A stretch of DNA of 64,000 nt from Gracilaria domingensis (lineage: Eukaryota; Rhodophyta; Florideophyceae; Gracilariales; Gracilariaceae): positions 62,001 to 126,000 of the forward strand of contig VCMS01000248.1 of NCBI GenBank assembly GCA_022539475.1, read 5' to 3'. Below the pieces are notes generated by a model that did no database searches, was not told the origin of the DNA, and saw nothing but the letters and a program-made list of their open reading frames with translations. Position 1 is the first letter of the stretch, and every line of letters starts with the position of its first letter. Made by a program: the position numbers and the translations under genes. Below are positions 20,271 through 31,224 of this stretch, in pieces.

Positions 20271-21317
20271 ACATCAACGAGTGACTCTCGCAACGATGAA
20301 CGCATCACATCAGTGTCATCATCGCCATTGATGGAGTTCCGTAGCAGCTCCAAGGAGACTTGGTTTCTATTTCGCATAACAAGAGAAAAGAGAACAACGG
20401 TTGCGTTTAAAAGTTGCTCTGCTTTGTAGCCGTACTACACTTACTGGGCTGCAATGAGAAAATACTAGGCCCTTATCGCGGATTTTGATTGCTCTGAATT
20501 CCTAGCTCAGCTAGATTCCTTGGTACCAGGAACTATCCCTGCTTCGCTTGTGTATTGGGTCGAGATCTTTGACAATACCAAGAATACCTTTCCAAACATA
20601 GTAACATATACCAGAAAGTGCGCAGAGGAGCGTCTACAATCGCTATTTTCAAGTTCCTCTTGTCCTTCTTTCCAGAGATGTTTCGCCAGGTTACAGCACA
20701 AAGGGAAGCAGTAGTTCTTGCGCAGCTTTCCCTTGGACACTCACTTGTTTTACATCCATTTGCCTCATCTGCTGCAGAAACTTCTGGTTTGTCGCTGTCG
20801 ACCTGGAGTCTTGCATGATGTTACGCATTACTTGTTACGGTGCCCGATATGAACACTCTCAAGATGACCTACCCTGCCACCCTTGAGCGAACGACGAGGT
20901 CTTGTCGTTAATGATATTGTTTCCAAGTGGCCCGAAAAAGTGTCAATCTATCTGGTGAGGGAGCGCTTCTATGAAGATCGCTCTGCATTTAGTTGTCGTT
21001 TAGCTAGTGTCCCCATAAAGGAGAGAGGTACAGGAAAGGTAAGTTGGCAGAGAGAGAGAGACTTTCGTCGACAGAGTGCAATACGTCTTACCTCATAACT
21101 GAGAGAGATATAGAGCATATATACACTTAAAGAGGAGTCAAAACACGTTGTTTTTTTTTGTCAAGCAAAGCGGTGGCCTTCGGTACCAAATGATAAGGAT
21201 ACTTTTTGCACCTTATTAATGCCACATTGATTGCACAGGAGTTGTGTTGTCTCTTTCCACGTCGAAGCTTTTCGTCACGTTGGTTGGGGAAGACCACCTA
21301 TAGCCGTCTAATCCAAC
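20271..21317. other. Intergenic
   Basis: Only short overlapping frames of up to 77 codons are present on both strands. A T-run lies near 21152. Nothing is recognised. Confidence 0.5.
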
Positions 21318-22100
21318 ATGGAAGAGGCACCGCAGCGAACGATTCGAAAAATAAGGCCTCTTCCCCCTTTTCATTCATATCCACTGGTGGCCAAAAAGAC
21401 GCTTGTTTCTTCTTCACATGAGAAGGGAATTCTGCCCGTACGCATGTTTACATTCTCTTATCCGTCAGATATGTCGCTGTCTTTTAAGCATACCGAACAC
21501 GTCAAGTTAGTACGACCAGGTCCGTTCAAGCCACGGAGCTATACGCCCACAAGCGAATCATCAAGGACCGGTTCATTTGATCTTGTCCTGAAGATCTACC
21601 CTGGTGGAACAAGTGAATGGCTGGATGGCTGTGCCATTGGGTCTCGAATCGTAATCTTCGGGCCTCTTCCGCTTCCAATCAAGCCGATTGTTTACAATCC
21701 TGGTCGTTTTGTTGTGGTAATTGCTCTTGGAATTGGCCTAACGAAAGGTTTTGTTTGCGCCAGAGAGGAGCTCCGTCGCAACAGATTTGTAACCTTAATG
21801 TATTCTGTACGGTATAAGGAGGAAGCTATTTTTCTTTCTGAAATCGCAGAACTTCAACAGTCATATCCGAGGCACTTTACAGTAAAGATGATTGCGAGTA
21901 GAGAGAAGGTAGATGGATGGACCCATGGCCGCCCTGATGAAACATATCTTTCGAATAACTTACCGGAACAACCGAAAGACGACACGAGAATTCTGGTAGT
22001 TGGAACTAAGGACATGATAAAATCGGTCTGGAAAACACTAGGAAAAGTTGGTTACACTCAAACGAGTCACGCGCTAAGCAGAAAGCGTCTGAAGTCCTAA
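21318..22100 (+). CDS. NADH-cytochrome b5 reductase-like FAD oxidoreductase, degenerate NAD motif
   Basis: The 260-residue protein has the ferredoxin-NADP reductase fold signature. RSYTPTS at 73-79 is the FAD-binding RxYT motif. LVLKIYPGG followed by SEWLDGCAIGSRIVIFGP corresponds to the second flavin segment. In the pyridine-nucleotide domain the usual GGTGITP reads LGIGLTKG, and the C-terminal CGPP-x-M reads VGTKDM. Flavin binding is therefore likely, but normal NAD(P)H binding is doubtful. The usual partner would be cytochrome b5 or a similar one-electron acceptor. The ATG at 21318 is in frame and no membrane anchor is obvious. Confidence 0.7.
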   Translation: MEEAPQRTIRKIRPLPPFHSYPLVAKKTLVSSSHEKGILPVRMFTFSYPSDMSLSFKHTEHVKLVRPGPFKPRSYTPTSESSRTGSFDLVLKIYPGGTSEWLDGCAIGSRIVIFGPLPLPIKPIVYNPGRFVVVIALGIGLTKGFVCAREELRRNRFVTLMYSVRYKEEAIFLSEIAELQQSYPRHFTVKMIASREKVDGWTHGRPDETYLSNNLPEQPKDDTRILVVGTKDMIKSVWKTLGKVGYTQTSHALSRKRLKS

Positions 22101-24779
22101 CATGTCTCGTTTTTCGACCTCTTCTGAGATATCCCGTCATCCCGGTCCACAGGGACACATCTAGTCTGGTCTAAGGCTCTGGGCTAGTAATCATTATGTG
22201 AGCTTTATAGATGTTTTCCCCAAGCATGCACTCGTGCATTCTTCTTCTTCTCCTTTGTTGCAGTCTGCTACCTCTTATTGCGACTTGCAGCAGAGTTTTG
22301 TTATTCTAAAACTCTAGACCCTTATGAGAAAGGCCAAAACCTTGACCCTCGCTGTTTCATCACATCTATCCAGGGCCGTATTTGTGACTATCAAAATTGT
22401 AAATTGAGTAGTCACTAGTCAACAAAAATGACAATCGACTAGTCACAACGCTCTAAAAATAAGGAAAAAATAGCATGAGGACTCGTCGTTCTGCTAAAGT
22501 AGTCAGTCAAACTCTATTATTTGGAAAAATAGTCAGTCACAAATACGGGCCTGCAGATGTGCATCTATGTAGATGTCTATCGCTGCTTCCCGTCTTTCTT
22601 GTAGAGCATGCGCCTCTTTTTTGTCAATTTTCTTCTTATTCTTCTGGTAAGTTGTTCCCAATTACGAAACAGCAATCTTGACTAGACGCGACTCACGGAG
22701 ATTCTTTCCCCCTTTACAGAGAGAAAGCTTCCTTTGATACTTTACGCTATCTTGGATATAAGAAGCTACTAGACTTGTTCGCTGGTCAGCCACGCGAAGC
22801 AAAAAGTTTGTTCAGTACTCGGTTCGGCATAACCCGCAGAACTTCTTGGCCCTTTTGAAGAGAGTAAGCCTCGTTTGAAGCTTTACTGCAGTTTCGTTAC
22901 TAGAAGCGACAATCCGAAATAAAGGAGGAGACGAGGAAGAAACACCAGTGAGGTAAACTTTCTACCTTTTTAGCTCAAAGTAGCCTTCCCCTCTCAAAAT
23001 GACCAAAAACATTTTCTTCTTCTTCTTTAGTATGGTCTGCAACTCGACAAAAAACTTAAGACAGCTTCTGTCGTCGTAATGCGCTCCTTCAGATTGCTCA
23101 CTGCATATAGATGCCATATACCATCCGAAGCAATTTAAACGCAAATTTGCCGCCATTGATGATCAATATGACGATGATGATGAATGTAAGTTTTTAAGAA
23201 CAGGGAAAAAGAATTACCAGCCCCTAAAGAAAGAAAAGACAAACGCATGATAGACGTGATTAAGCAATGGCCGTCGAAGTTTTTGGCGTTCTTTAGGAGA
23301 GAAGGTTACTTCTAGGCATAGAAATAGCCTTACTTCTGCCTCGTAATTGGGGGCAGATGACTATAAAGGGGAGAGAGAGAGAGGGACTCAACGAATGTAA
23401 CTGAAAAGCGAACTACAAGAAGCACAAGAAATTTTTGGAAGTTGAGTTTGCATCGAGCGCAACTTTAATGAAGCATATACTCTTCTGAAAGGGTCCAAGG
23501 GCCCAGTCTTGGAGCGGAGGGCATCAGGCAGCAAGCCTGAATTTAAGCGAAGACATTTCGTTCCGTGAGTGTGGGAACACAAAACCGCAACACCACATGT
23601 CCGGTGTGAACTGTGGCGGTCAAAGTATATGTGAGAGACAACAGAGAGCACAGGAGTTTGGTATCCAATGAGTAGATTTAGTTCCTTACGGCTGCGCATG
23701 AACTAAGAGGGGCTAATGGCAGAAAGCGAGGCCACGTTTGAAGAGCGAAGAGAGCAGTGGATTGTTTTTTGGATGAAAGCCACTAGGTAGGACATGATGA
23801 TGAAGTTGGGAGACAAAGATCCTGTTCAGCTGTATAGGGACGAGATTATGTGAGAATGAATGAATGAGTGACCCTATTTTGTGACTGCAGCGGCGGTATT
23901 GCCGCCGTATTGCCGCCATAATGGTTGGGGTGTCTAGTGGACCGCATCCTAGAAATCTACCGCATTCCAGGGTTTGCGAGGCAACTCGAGGAAAAGTTCA
24001 TGGACGGAAAAGTCAGACTTGGTAATCCTGGCGGCGCGCAGCATGTTCATTCTATTACCATCTTTTCGAGAAGAAAGCCGCTAGAACGATCGTCACCTAT
24101 CCTTTATATATATGCACCATTCTTCTTCCGAAAATGATGCTAACGCGGTCGTGCGCCTACTACACCACTCGAATAAACTCAAAGCAGCTCGCAATTCAAA
24201 GCCCTATATACTCGTCAGCGGATGGTTAAGTTCATTTTGCTTCTGAGACCATCTTTCCATAGTCTATAAAGCTGCGAAAGGGGAAAGAGGGCACTCTCAA
24301 ACAGTGACACGGCAAGCCTTCGAACATATCACTGGAATCGTACATGTATTCTGCCCGTTGCTCTACCATGACATCCATTGTCCCTGGTACCGTCGTAGCT
24401 CATGCGATGCAAGTTTCTATCAGATGCGATTGAGACTCTGAGTGGGTACTAGACTTCGAATATCAAGAAGACCAGTTCTAGTCGGGCCTACAGACTATCT
24501 TGGCCTCGATACCAATGGCCTTGGGACTGCTCCCGTTAATCTGATGCCGAAATATCTTCAAACCCTAAAGGTTACGTTGACATATGCGTTTCGCTCAAGG
24601 CATCAGAGTACGATGATCGCTGATGGCTGCAAGGCGATGCTCAATCGAAACCCTGAGCTTGTCGCCACCCTGAAAATCAGATGAGCACTCCACGCTTGTG
24701 CATCGAATATGATGAAAATGATCGTTTGTCCAACTCGCTGCTCCCTCAAGCCCCCCTCTCGGTTATAGGTGAGGAAAAG
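22101..24779. other. Long gene-poor stretch
   Basis: I support no coding gene in this 2.7 kb. The open frames are under 105 codons and overlap on both strands. It holds a MITE-like inverted-repeat element (22364-22561) and a short GA microsatellite (23371-23385). A short GCCGCC-containing direct repeat lies near 23890-23918. Confidence 0.5.
22364..22561. mobile_element. MITE-like element with hAT-type terminal inverted repeats
   Basis: The left end CAGGGCCGTATTTGTGACT (22371-22389) is matched, inverted, by the right end at about 22535-22553 with one mismatch. The inverted similarity extends outward into CACATCT. The interior is AT-rich, has several TAGTCA motifs and no gene. A CAGGG start is common in hAT transposons. 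I could not fix a clean target-site duplication. Confidence 0.5.
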
Positions 24780-25538
24780 TTATCGTCCGAAGGATTTCTT
24801 CTTCACCTCCATCTGAAGTTGCTCCAACTTCCATATTCGTTCATGATACTTTTGCCTACAAGCAATATACTGCGAGAGAAAATCATCAAAATGCATTGAG
24901 CTGGATAACATAGATTTCTCTAATGCTTCCGACTTCGTCTCGGACTCATTAATTGCGATTCGAAGTCTTTCCATGAGGCGTTCAGGGGAATTCTGTTCCA
25001 TCCATTCATCCTTCTGTTTCTGCAATGCACTCACCTCTGCCTCGAGGTTGGCCACATTCTCGCGCAGTTTTGCAAGCGCTTGCTCATCGACAGCTTCATC
25101 CATTCTGGCTGTGATTGCGAGGTGCTCCCGTTCAAAGGCTTCGACATTACTCCGTTCTCGTGAAACTATAGAGTCAAGTTGTTGTTGATACTGGTGTTTT
25201 GATACAAAATCATCGAAGCGAGCCCTTTCCTCGTCTAATACCCTCAAATCTCGAAGAGACATGGATTCCAGTTCTGGAAAAGTTCTTGGGGCGTCTGGAA
25301 TACCGTCTGCGGAGTTACTAAGGTCTTGTTGTCTCGAATGCTGCTGGTTTGCTTCTAAACCGGCGTTTGCAGCTGATGATGGGTTGGGATGATGTGGGAG
25401 GCGACTTGAAACGTCATCTCTATCCCACATGTAGGCAGAGGGTCGGGTGTCCTGGTTGTTCCACATTGTATGATGCGCATCACCGGAGGTTTGTGTCGGA
25501 TGCGGTGCTCGATAGGCGCCGCTGGAACCCGTCCACAT
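24780..25538 (-). CDS. VPS37: VPS37-like ESCRT-I subunit
   Basis: The 252-residue protein has a disordered N-terminus rich in Ser, Pro, His and Gln (about 1-85). A long helical Mod(r)-type coiled coil then runs from about 90 to 245: FPELESMSLRDLRVLDEE, then LRENVANLEAEVSALQKQ and a C-terminal helix. VPS37 bridges VPS23 and VPS28 in ESCRT-I, which sorts ubiquitinated cargo into multivesicular bodies. The ATG at 25538 is preceded by an in-frame stop a few codons upstream, so the start is firm. Family assignment rests on the overall Mod(r) pattern, not on an invariant motif. Confidence 0.7.
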   Translation of the reverse strand: MWTGSSGAYRAPHPTQTSGDAHHTMWNNQDTRPSAYMWDRDDVSSRLPHHPNPSSAANAGLEANQQHSRQQDLSNSADGIPDAPRTFPELESMSLRDLRVLDEERARFDDFVSKHQYQQQLDSIVSRERSNVEAFEREHLAITARMDEAVDEQALAKLRENVANLEAEVSALQKQKDEWMEQNSPERLMERLRIAINESETKSEALEKSMLSSSMHFDDFLSQYIACRQKYHERIWKLEQLQMEVKKKSFGR

Positions 25539-26226
25539 ACCGGCGAGCTACGCGAATGAGCTCAGAACAGCTTTAAGAAGCTTGGAAACAACTGATGTGC
25601 GTAGTAGCTCTTGTTGAACGTAGTCAATGAGGGTAGGATACGAGTAATGGTTCAAGAGTTTCAACAAGAAGCCGAAGGGACAACGCAGGGCAGCAGAGCG
25701 AAATGCTGATGACGTTTGAAACGAATACGGCTGTGCGACTAATTGAACGACGAGCGCTTGTCGAGACACGCTGTGGATGGGGCGAGACCGAAGGTGCGAC
25801 CAGAAGCGGGAATATGAGTATCCACGCCGAACCGGCGAGCGGAGCGTTCGTTGCGGAGGGAGAGAAACTGATGACGTCCTGCGGACGACAGCACGTAACC
25901 TTCATGCCGGTGCGCACATGGCTGGCAAAATTTCGCTCCATTTGTCTTGTTGTTGGGGTTGTTTTCTGTACAAACTCACAGCCTTGCGGCAAAGCGCCCA
26001 AATTTAGCCTCTTCTTTTTGATCCAAACTGCAGCCGGGCATGGAATCGTGTCAGACCCCCGACGGTCCTGCACTGCTCCACTGAGCAAGCATCATCAATG
26101 ATTAACTGCCACCGAAGGTAGCCCCTAGCCCTCCTTCCTGTGCATGTCCGCTGCGAACTCTAGCTCGACATGCGGCATTAGTTCTTCCTCGCGTATCACG
26201 GGTCTCACTCTTTGAGTGAACATAAT
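25539..26226. other. Divergent intergenic region
   Basis: This lies between the divergent VPS37-like and RCL1 genes and should hold both promoters. Open frames of 132 codons (25703-26101, plus) and 154 codons (25624-26088, minus) overlap here. Neither has a motif I recognise, and I do not call either a gene. Confidence 0.4.
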
Positions 26227-27414
26227 ATGGTCGCCATTGCGAAAGGAAAATCGCTTAATTTCAAAGGCGGCAACTTCCTTCGCCACCGACTGGTGCTTGC
26301 CACGCTATCATCCAGACCAGTGGTATTCGATTCTATACGTGAAGATGATGCGCAGTTTCCCGGTCTGTCGCAGTCGGAGATAAGTTTCTTGCGGCTTCTC
26401 GACAAAATTACGAGCGGCACCGTCATAAAGATCAACGCAACCGGAACATCCTTGTCCTACACTCCAGGTTTTCTAATCGGTGGAAATCGCATTGTGCACG
26501 ATTGTCATGTTTCTCGTCCGATATGCTATTATCTTGAACCTCTCTTGATGCTTTGCCCTTTTGCGAAGCGTTCTATTGATATTACGCTGAGGGGTGCCAC
26601 TCACTCCGCCACCGACGTTTGCATTGATACTATTGCTTCTGTTTCAGTGCCCCTTTTACGTCGGCTCGCAGTGGGTATTCCTCTACTCCCGCAGCTTGAT
26701 ATTAAGAAACGCTCTTTGTCACACGGCGAGGCTAGCGGAAACAGCAATGGTGGTGTTGTACAGTTTCGTTGCGATGTACTCAACTCGAAGATAAAGCCCA
26801 TAGAGATCATAGATCCAGGTTTCGTGAAAAGGATTCGAGGTATTGCCTTTGCAAACAAGACCTCACCAGCACACATAACGCGCATGGTGGACGTTGCTCG
26901 CCGTATATTTAATCGATTCACTCCCGATGTTTACATTCACACCGATCACAATAATCATGAAGCTTGTGGAATCGGGTTTGGAATCCAATTCGTTGCAGAG
27001 ACTACTGAAGGTTGTCTTGTAGGCTCGGATTGGTCCAATTCCAACAGACATACTACCCCTGAACAAGTTTCGGAAAATGCATGCCGCATGCTCCTGGAGG
27101 AGGTTAACAATGGAGGGTGCATTGACTCGAACAATGGCTGTATGGCTCTTCTGTACTGCGCTCTGGCAGACTCTGACTTGAACCGAGTCAGACTAGGCAG
27201 ACTAAGTGATGCCACCATTCAATTCATGCGAGATCTGCGCTCCTTCTTTGGCGTCCAGTTTAAAGTACGCGTATTTGGAAATGCAGTGGCCGACGCATCA
27301 GATTCCGAAAACTCAGAAGCCTATGAAGATGATGTTGTCCGAAGCAGAGGGGATGGTGTACTCGTTTCATGTATTGGTATCGGGTTGTCCAATATCGCCC
27401 GGAAACGATTTTGA
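26227..27414 (+). CDS. RCL1: RNA 3'-terminal phosphate cyclase-like protein RCL1
   Basis: The 395-residue protein belongs to the RNA cyclase family. The RCL1 branch works in 18S rRNA maturation in the nucleolus with BMS1. Visible blocks are an N-terminal FKGGNFLRHRLVLATLSSRPV, then IRGIAFANKTSPAHITRMVD, FTPDVYIHTD, CGIGFGIQFVAETTEGCLVG, and the closing segment with LLEEVNNGGCIDSNNGCMALL. These match RCL1 rather than the catalytic RtcA branch. A TTG codon lies five codons upstream, but ATG 26227 fits the usual N-terminus. The C-terminal acidic tail (SDSENSEAYEDD) is an addition near residues 360-375. Intact. Confidence 0.9.
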   Translation: MVAIAKGKSLNFKGGNFLRHRLVLATLSSRPVVFDSIREDDAQFPGLSQSEISFLRLLDKITSGTVIKINATGTSLSYTPGFLIGGNRIVHDCHVSRPICYYLEPLLMLCPFAKRSIDITLRGATHSATDVCIDTIASVSVPLLRRLAVGIPLLPQLDIKKRSLSHGEASGNSNGGVVQFRCDVLNSKIKPIEIIDPGFVKRIRGIAFANKTSPAHITRMVDVARRIFNRFTPDVYIHTDHNNHEACGIGFGIQFVAETTEGCLVGSDWSNSNRHTTPEQVSENACRMLLEEVNNGGCIDSNNGCMALLYCALADSDLNRVRLGRLSDATIQFMRDLRSFFGVQFKVRVFGNAVADASDSENSEAYEDDVVRSRGDGVLVSCIGIGLSNIARKRF

Positions 27415-28265
27415 ATGGCGTTACAGGACACACTTTGTTAAGAAGACATCACCGTCGTCAGTTGAGCACGGCAAAGACCAGAAGAGCACCTTGAAGAAGC
27501 AATAGGCAGGCAATAGTTCAAAGCTTTGTAAGGCCTTGCTTGTCTACGAGTCTCACCCGGGTGAGGCAAAGGTTTGTCCTTTGAAAGCATGGTGTGAATC
27601 TGGTACCAAGGCCTTGCTTTTGTTAGAAGTAATTTTGCAAGTGACGTAGATAGTCTCGATATTTCTACGAGAGCTACTATAGTTGTTCTTCCTGCTCAGC
27701 CCATCGCATCTTGCATCTACTGCACAAATCAAAACGGTTCAATTCTTCGTAGCTACCTGTCCAGCTTCTACTGGAGTTAAGACGTTCCGCAAGAGTTTTG
27801 CAAACACAAGAATGGTTGAAACTGGATACCTTTTTAGGAAGCACGGACAATATCAATGCCACTTCTTTTGCTTCTCTCTCTCTCTCTTTTTATGGACAGA
27901 ACAGCCTAATTCCGGCATGCTACACGTACATGGCGTTTCTGTTGAAAGAAATGTTCTCTCACTAGAAAGGCCAAAACCTTTTCAGGCCGTTTTCTAATCA
28001 ACGTACTAACAGCAAGACCCTATCGATCACTTAGAGCGGGCAAACACAAACGTCAAGACAAAGTTCTCTACATCTACATGGGCACAACCTTTGAACGTGG
28101 AACTGTCCCAAAAAGATCTGCACAAGTTAACGTTCTGAGGATAAACACAACCGCTCCTCATAACTACGAAGAAAGCGTTTCAAAGTATCATCATCCCTTC
28201 GGCGTACACCGTCAAAACAGTTCCCAATCGAACGGAAGGAGAAAGATATATATCATACACACGCG
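27415..28265. other. Intergenic
   Basis: This lies between the convergent RCL1 and lipase genes. A 104-codon plus-strand frame (27683-27997) has no recognisable motif. Nothing else is seen. Confidence 0.45.
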
Positions 28266-30779
28266 CTAAGTCTTATGTACAGCGCTATTTAGAATAAGGC
28301 GTCGTGTCAGTCGTGACCAGTTGTCAAAAGCTCGTTCTTCGATGTTGTCGGCTTTAGTTTCGTTCAGAGCATCAATCATAGCGTCTTGATGAAGGAGATG
28401 GCGTCGATGTTCGCGACGAACCTCATCTCTTGCGTCTGTAGAAATCGCAGCTGGCCACCGTCGCTCATCATCGGCAGAAAACGGCCAACTCCAGAAGAGA
28501 GGTCTATATGCTCCTTTTTCGTGGCGATTGCACCAAGACCGCATCGCCAGGAGGTAAGAGGCCTTCCGATGGTGGACAAACGATAATGAATCACCACTCC
28601 ACATTGAAAGCTCCAAAGAGTTGGGGTCAATAAATAAGTCTCCGGCGGTAGTAAGCATTATCTTTTTTCCAACATGTTGGTAATCCACCTTTGGCAGAGT
28701 CGTGACAATATCTGCAGCGATTGATACTCGCCACGAAGCAGGCACAAGTTCGTCGTATACCTTCCTGAACGCAGAATTTCCTACTCTTGGAGAGCCAAAT
28801 GTCGCGACGTAAATATCACTGGTGCCCAACTGGTACTTGAGTGCGCAGTCGAGAGCACAGATAGTGGCGAGTGCTCCGCCAAGACTGTGACCTGTGAGAA
28901 ATACTGGACGAGGATCGCAATCGTAGAGCTCTTTGATCCAATGCATAACCTCGTCTGCAACACTTAAGTAGGCCTCTGCAAATCCACGATGGACTTTCGC
29001 CTGTTGACCATCCCGGCTTTCGAGAACTTCTTGCGCTATGCTCCCAAAAAGCTCTCCTGTTGTGTTTTTTCCGGATGCAGTCGGAAGTATGCGATTTAGC
29101 TGGACGTGAAACGCTTTTAGATCAGTGCGTAAATTACGACCACTGCTTGTCCCTCGAAAAGCAACAACGATTCGGTCATCACCATCAACTATTAATGCGC
29201 GCGTATCTGTTCCTTCGTCAACTACAACCTTCCTTACTTCGTAATCAAATTTGTTCCGCATGCCACTAAGCTTTGACATTTTTGGTGTATTGTAGTAATA
29301 GACGAGCCAAGCGAAATTAAACATGATAACATGAGTTTCCATGACAAAACAGTTCGTTTGCACTAGCTGGGAAGTGGGTTCTCGCTTTCGATAAGTTATC
29401 GGTTCTAGAAGTCCATTCAATCTCGGAGCTTGTGGATGCAACCAACCTCTAACACCAATAGCATCCGACGGCAGATTCATATATGCTTCCACTGTGACGT
29501 AAGAAAGATACAAAATAGATAATCCGAACGGAACATACTGAACTTCAACATAGGTCACCTCGAAAACCTTCATCGCTGCTAATTGAGCGCCCGCAGGAAG
29601 GCCTAAAAGTAGAAGCAAATAACATAGCCAGAATACTACGTAAAATGTTAGATTATGGTACAAGAAGAATCGAATTCCAATCTGCTTCGTCCGATACTTT
29701 GTGTAGTCTTTGCCTTTTAAGAAACATCGAGTTATTCGAATCTCTCGAATAATCCATGCAACGAGAATTAACTCGAATGCAGTCACGAGAGTCACAAAGA
29801 CAACGCCAGTTACCGGCCAGAGGTTTAGAGTTTTGTAAAGATGAAGCATTGCCACCATGGATGCAATCGGCATTTCTGACATATAAATATCGAATCGCCA
29901 GAAGGCGAACTGTTTCAGTAACATGTAAACAATTACTAGAAGCACTTTTGGAACGTAGAACTTGACTCCAAGTTTCCCTGTGAGCACACGATACGAATGT
30001 ACGGTTGCCCAAACGTAGAAGAGAGTACTCGCTGTAAACGACGCATCTCGAACAGAATCATACATTCGAGATATGGGATCATACCATCTTTCCTCTCGCA
30101 GATTGTAATCCGCATTGATCATGATACGAACAACACTCTCGTAAGGATTCAGATAGATGGCCGCGGCAATTGTCAGTAGGATCACCCAGACTTGTTCATG
30201 GGTTCGATCAATTCGGCGAATGCGAAGCATTCGAGATGTGAAAACGATAGCCAAAGATATCGCATAGAAAAAGCACAAAATGTTTGCCACAGAAAGCACC
30301 CATTCGTACGTCTGGGGCAAATTGTAATAGCGAACCATGGTCCCCCGAATGGAATCTAACCGGAGATAAACAGTATTAGCCAGTACCACGAACGCAATTG
30401 AGAACAATATACCAAACAGAATGAACCCATGGAACCACCACAACAGCTTAGTGACTTCTTCAGCACCAATGACTTCAAGTTTGGTGAACGTCTTCGCGCT
30501 GAGATTAATAGAAATTGCCTCTTCTTTTCGGGCAGCTGAAAACCCATAGCTTTCTCTGATGTCCACATCCTCGGAAGAAACAACGGAAAAATCATCGTGC
30601 GGCTTCGTCAGGTCTGAATGAGATGAAGTTAAGTTTGGAACCAAGAACCGGACGGAATTCACCTCTTGCGAAATGCTTGGACTGTGGTCATCTAACACTA
30701 CGTTCCAATTTTCAACATCATCCGACCTGTCGACCGTGTAGGAGCTTCCACCTCTCTCTGCATGCGCAACGAGTGACAT
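28266..30779 (-). CDS. Multi-pass membrane class 3 lipase
   Basis: The 837-residue protein starts at ATG 30779. After an acidic Ser-rich head, about seven hydrophobic segments lie between residues 125 and 430, for example FHGFILFGILFSIAFVVLAN and FYVVFWLCYLLLLLGLPAG. A C-terminal alpha/beta-hydrolase of the lipase class 3 type follows. It has IVVAFRGTSSGRNLRTDLKA, the nucleophile elbow GHSLGGALA with S632, the FGSPRVGN segment, an Asp in SIAADIVTTLP and a His in DYQHVGKK. The likely substrate is di- or monoacylglycerol at a membrane, as for sn-1 diacylglycerol lipases, which also join membrane helices to this domain. Substrate and compartment are inferred. Confidence 0.85.
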   Translation of the reverse strand: MSLVAHAERGGSSYTVDRSDDVENWNVVLDDHSPSISQEVNSVRFLVPNLTSSHSDLTKPHDDFSVVSSEDVDIRESYGFSAARKEEAISINLSAKTFTKLEVIGAEEVTKLLWWFHGFILFGILFSIAFVVLANTVYLRLDSIRGTMVRYYNLPQTYEWVLSVANILCFFYAISLAIVFTSRMLRIRRIDRTHEQVWVILLTIAAAIYLNPYESVVRIMINADYNLREERWYDPISRMYDSVRDASFTASTLFYVWATVHSYRVLTGKLGVKFYVPKVLLVIVYMLLKQFAFWRFDIYMSEMPIASMVAMLHLYKTLNLWPVTGVVFVTLVTAFELILVAWIIREIRITRCFLKGKDYTKYRTKQIGIRFFLYHNLTFYVVFWLCYLLLLLGLPAGAQLAAMKVFEVTYVEVQYVPFGLSILYLSYVTVEAYMNLPSDAIGVRGWLHPQAPRLNGLLEPITYRKREPTSQLVQTNCFVMETHVIMFNFAWLVYYYNTPKMSKLSGMRNKFDYEVRKVVVDEGTDTRALIVDGDDRIVVAFRGTSSGRNLRTDLKAFHVQLNRILPTASGKNTTGELFGSIAQEVLESRDGQQAKVHRGFAEAYLSVADEVMHWIKELYDCDPRPVFLTGHSLGGALATICALDCALKYQLGTSDIYVATFGSPRVGNSAFRKVYDELVPASWRVSIAADIVTTLPKVDYQHVGKKIMLTTAGDLFIDPNSLELSMWSGDSLSFVHHRKASYLLAMRSWCNRHEKGAYRPLFWSWPFSADDERRWPAAISTDARDEVRREHRRHLLHQDAMIDALNETKADNIEERAFDNWSRLTRRLILNSAVHKT

Positions 30780-31224
30780 CGTCTGCTTGGCTCCGCGACA
30801 AACTTGGAAGCAGTTTCGACTTCATAAGCAACCCGAAACGGTTAATGTCAGCTAACAGTGCCGAAGCTTGCTAGAAATGAACTACAATCCATACCATAGA
30901 GACGTCGAAACATCCATCTTCAGGACACCTAGCCATTGTCCCTCGCGTTGCTCCTGAACAGTCTGGAGCTTCTGACTCTCCCTTCTGCATCCCGAGATTC
31001 GGGCCAAAAGGAAGTCTTGACTCACATGCAACCGGTGCACTGCTGGCCTTATGTACGTTCCTAGGCGGTTCCTCAAGCTGAGGCAATACCCTCTTCATAC
31101 TGGAAACATACATTTTCTTTTTCAAGCCGGCCGATTAAGGCCAGTCAACAGAGCAGATTAGGCCCATAAAATCATCTTTGAGAACTGTGCCTGGATCGAA
31201 AGCAGTCTGCATAAAACCTTTCTT
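30780..31224. other. Intergenic
   Basis: Short overlapping minus-strand frames (30871-31125 and 30882-31076) have no recognisable features. This gap separates two genes on the same strand: the 3' end of Sec10 and the start of the lipase. Confidence 0.5.

Noticed and set aside
25624-26101. Opposed ORFs of 154 and 132 codons
   Set aside because: Both strands are open over the same bases, neither has a recognisable motif, and the region must contain two divergent promoters.
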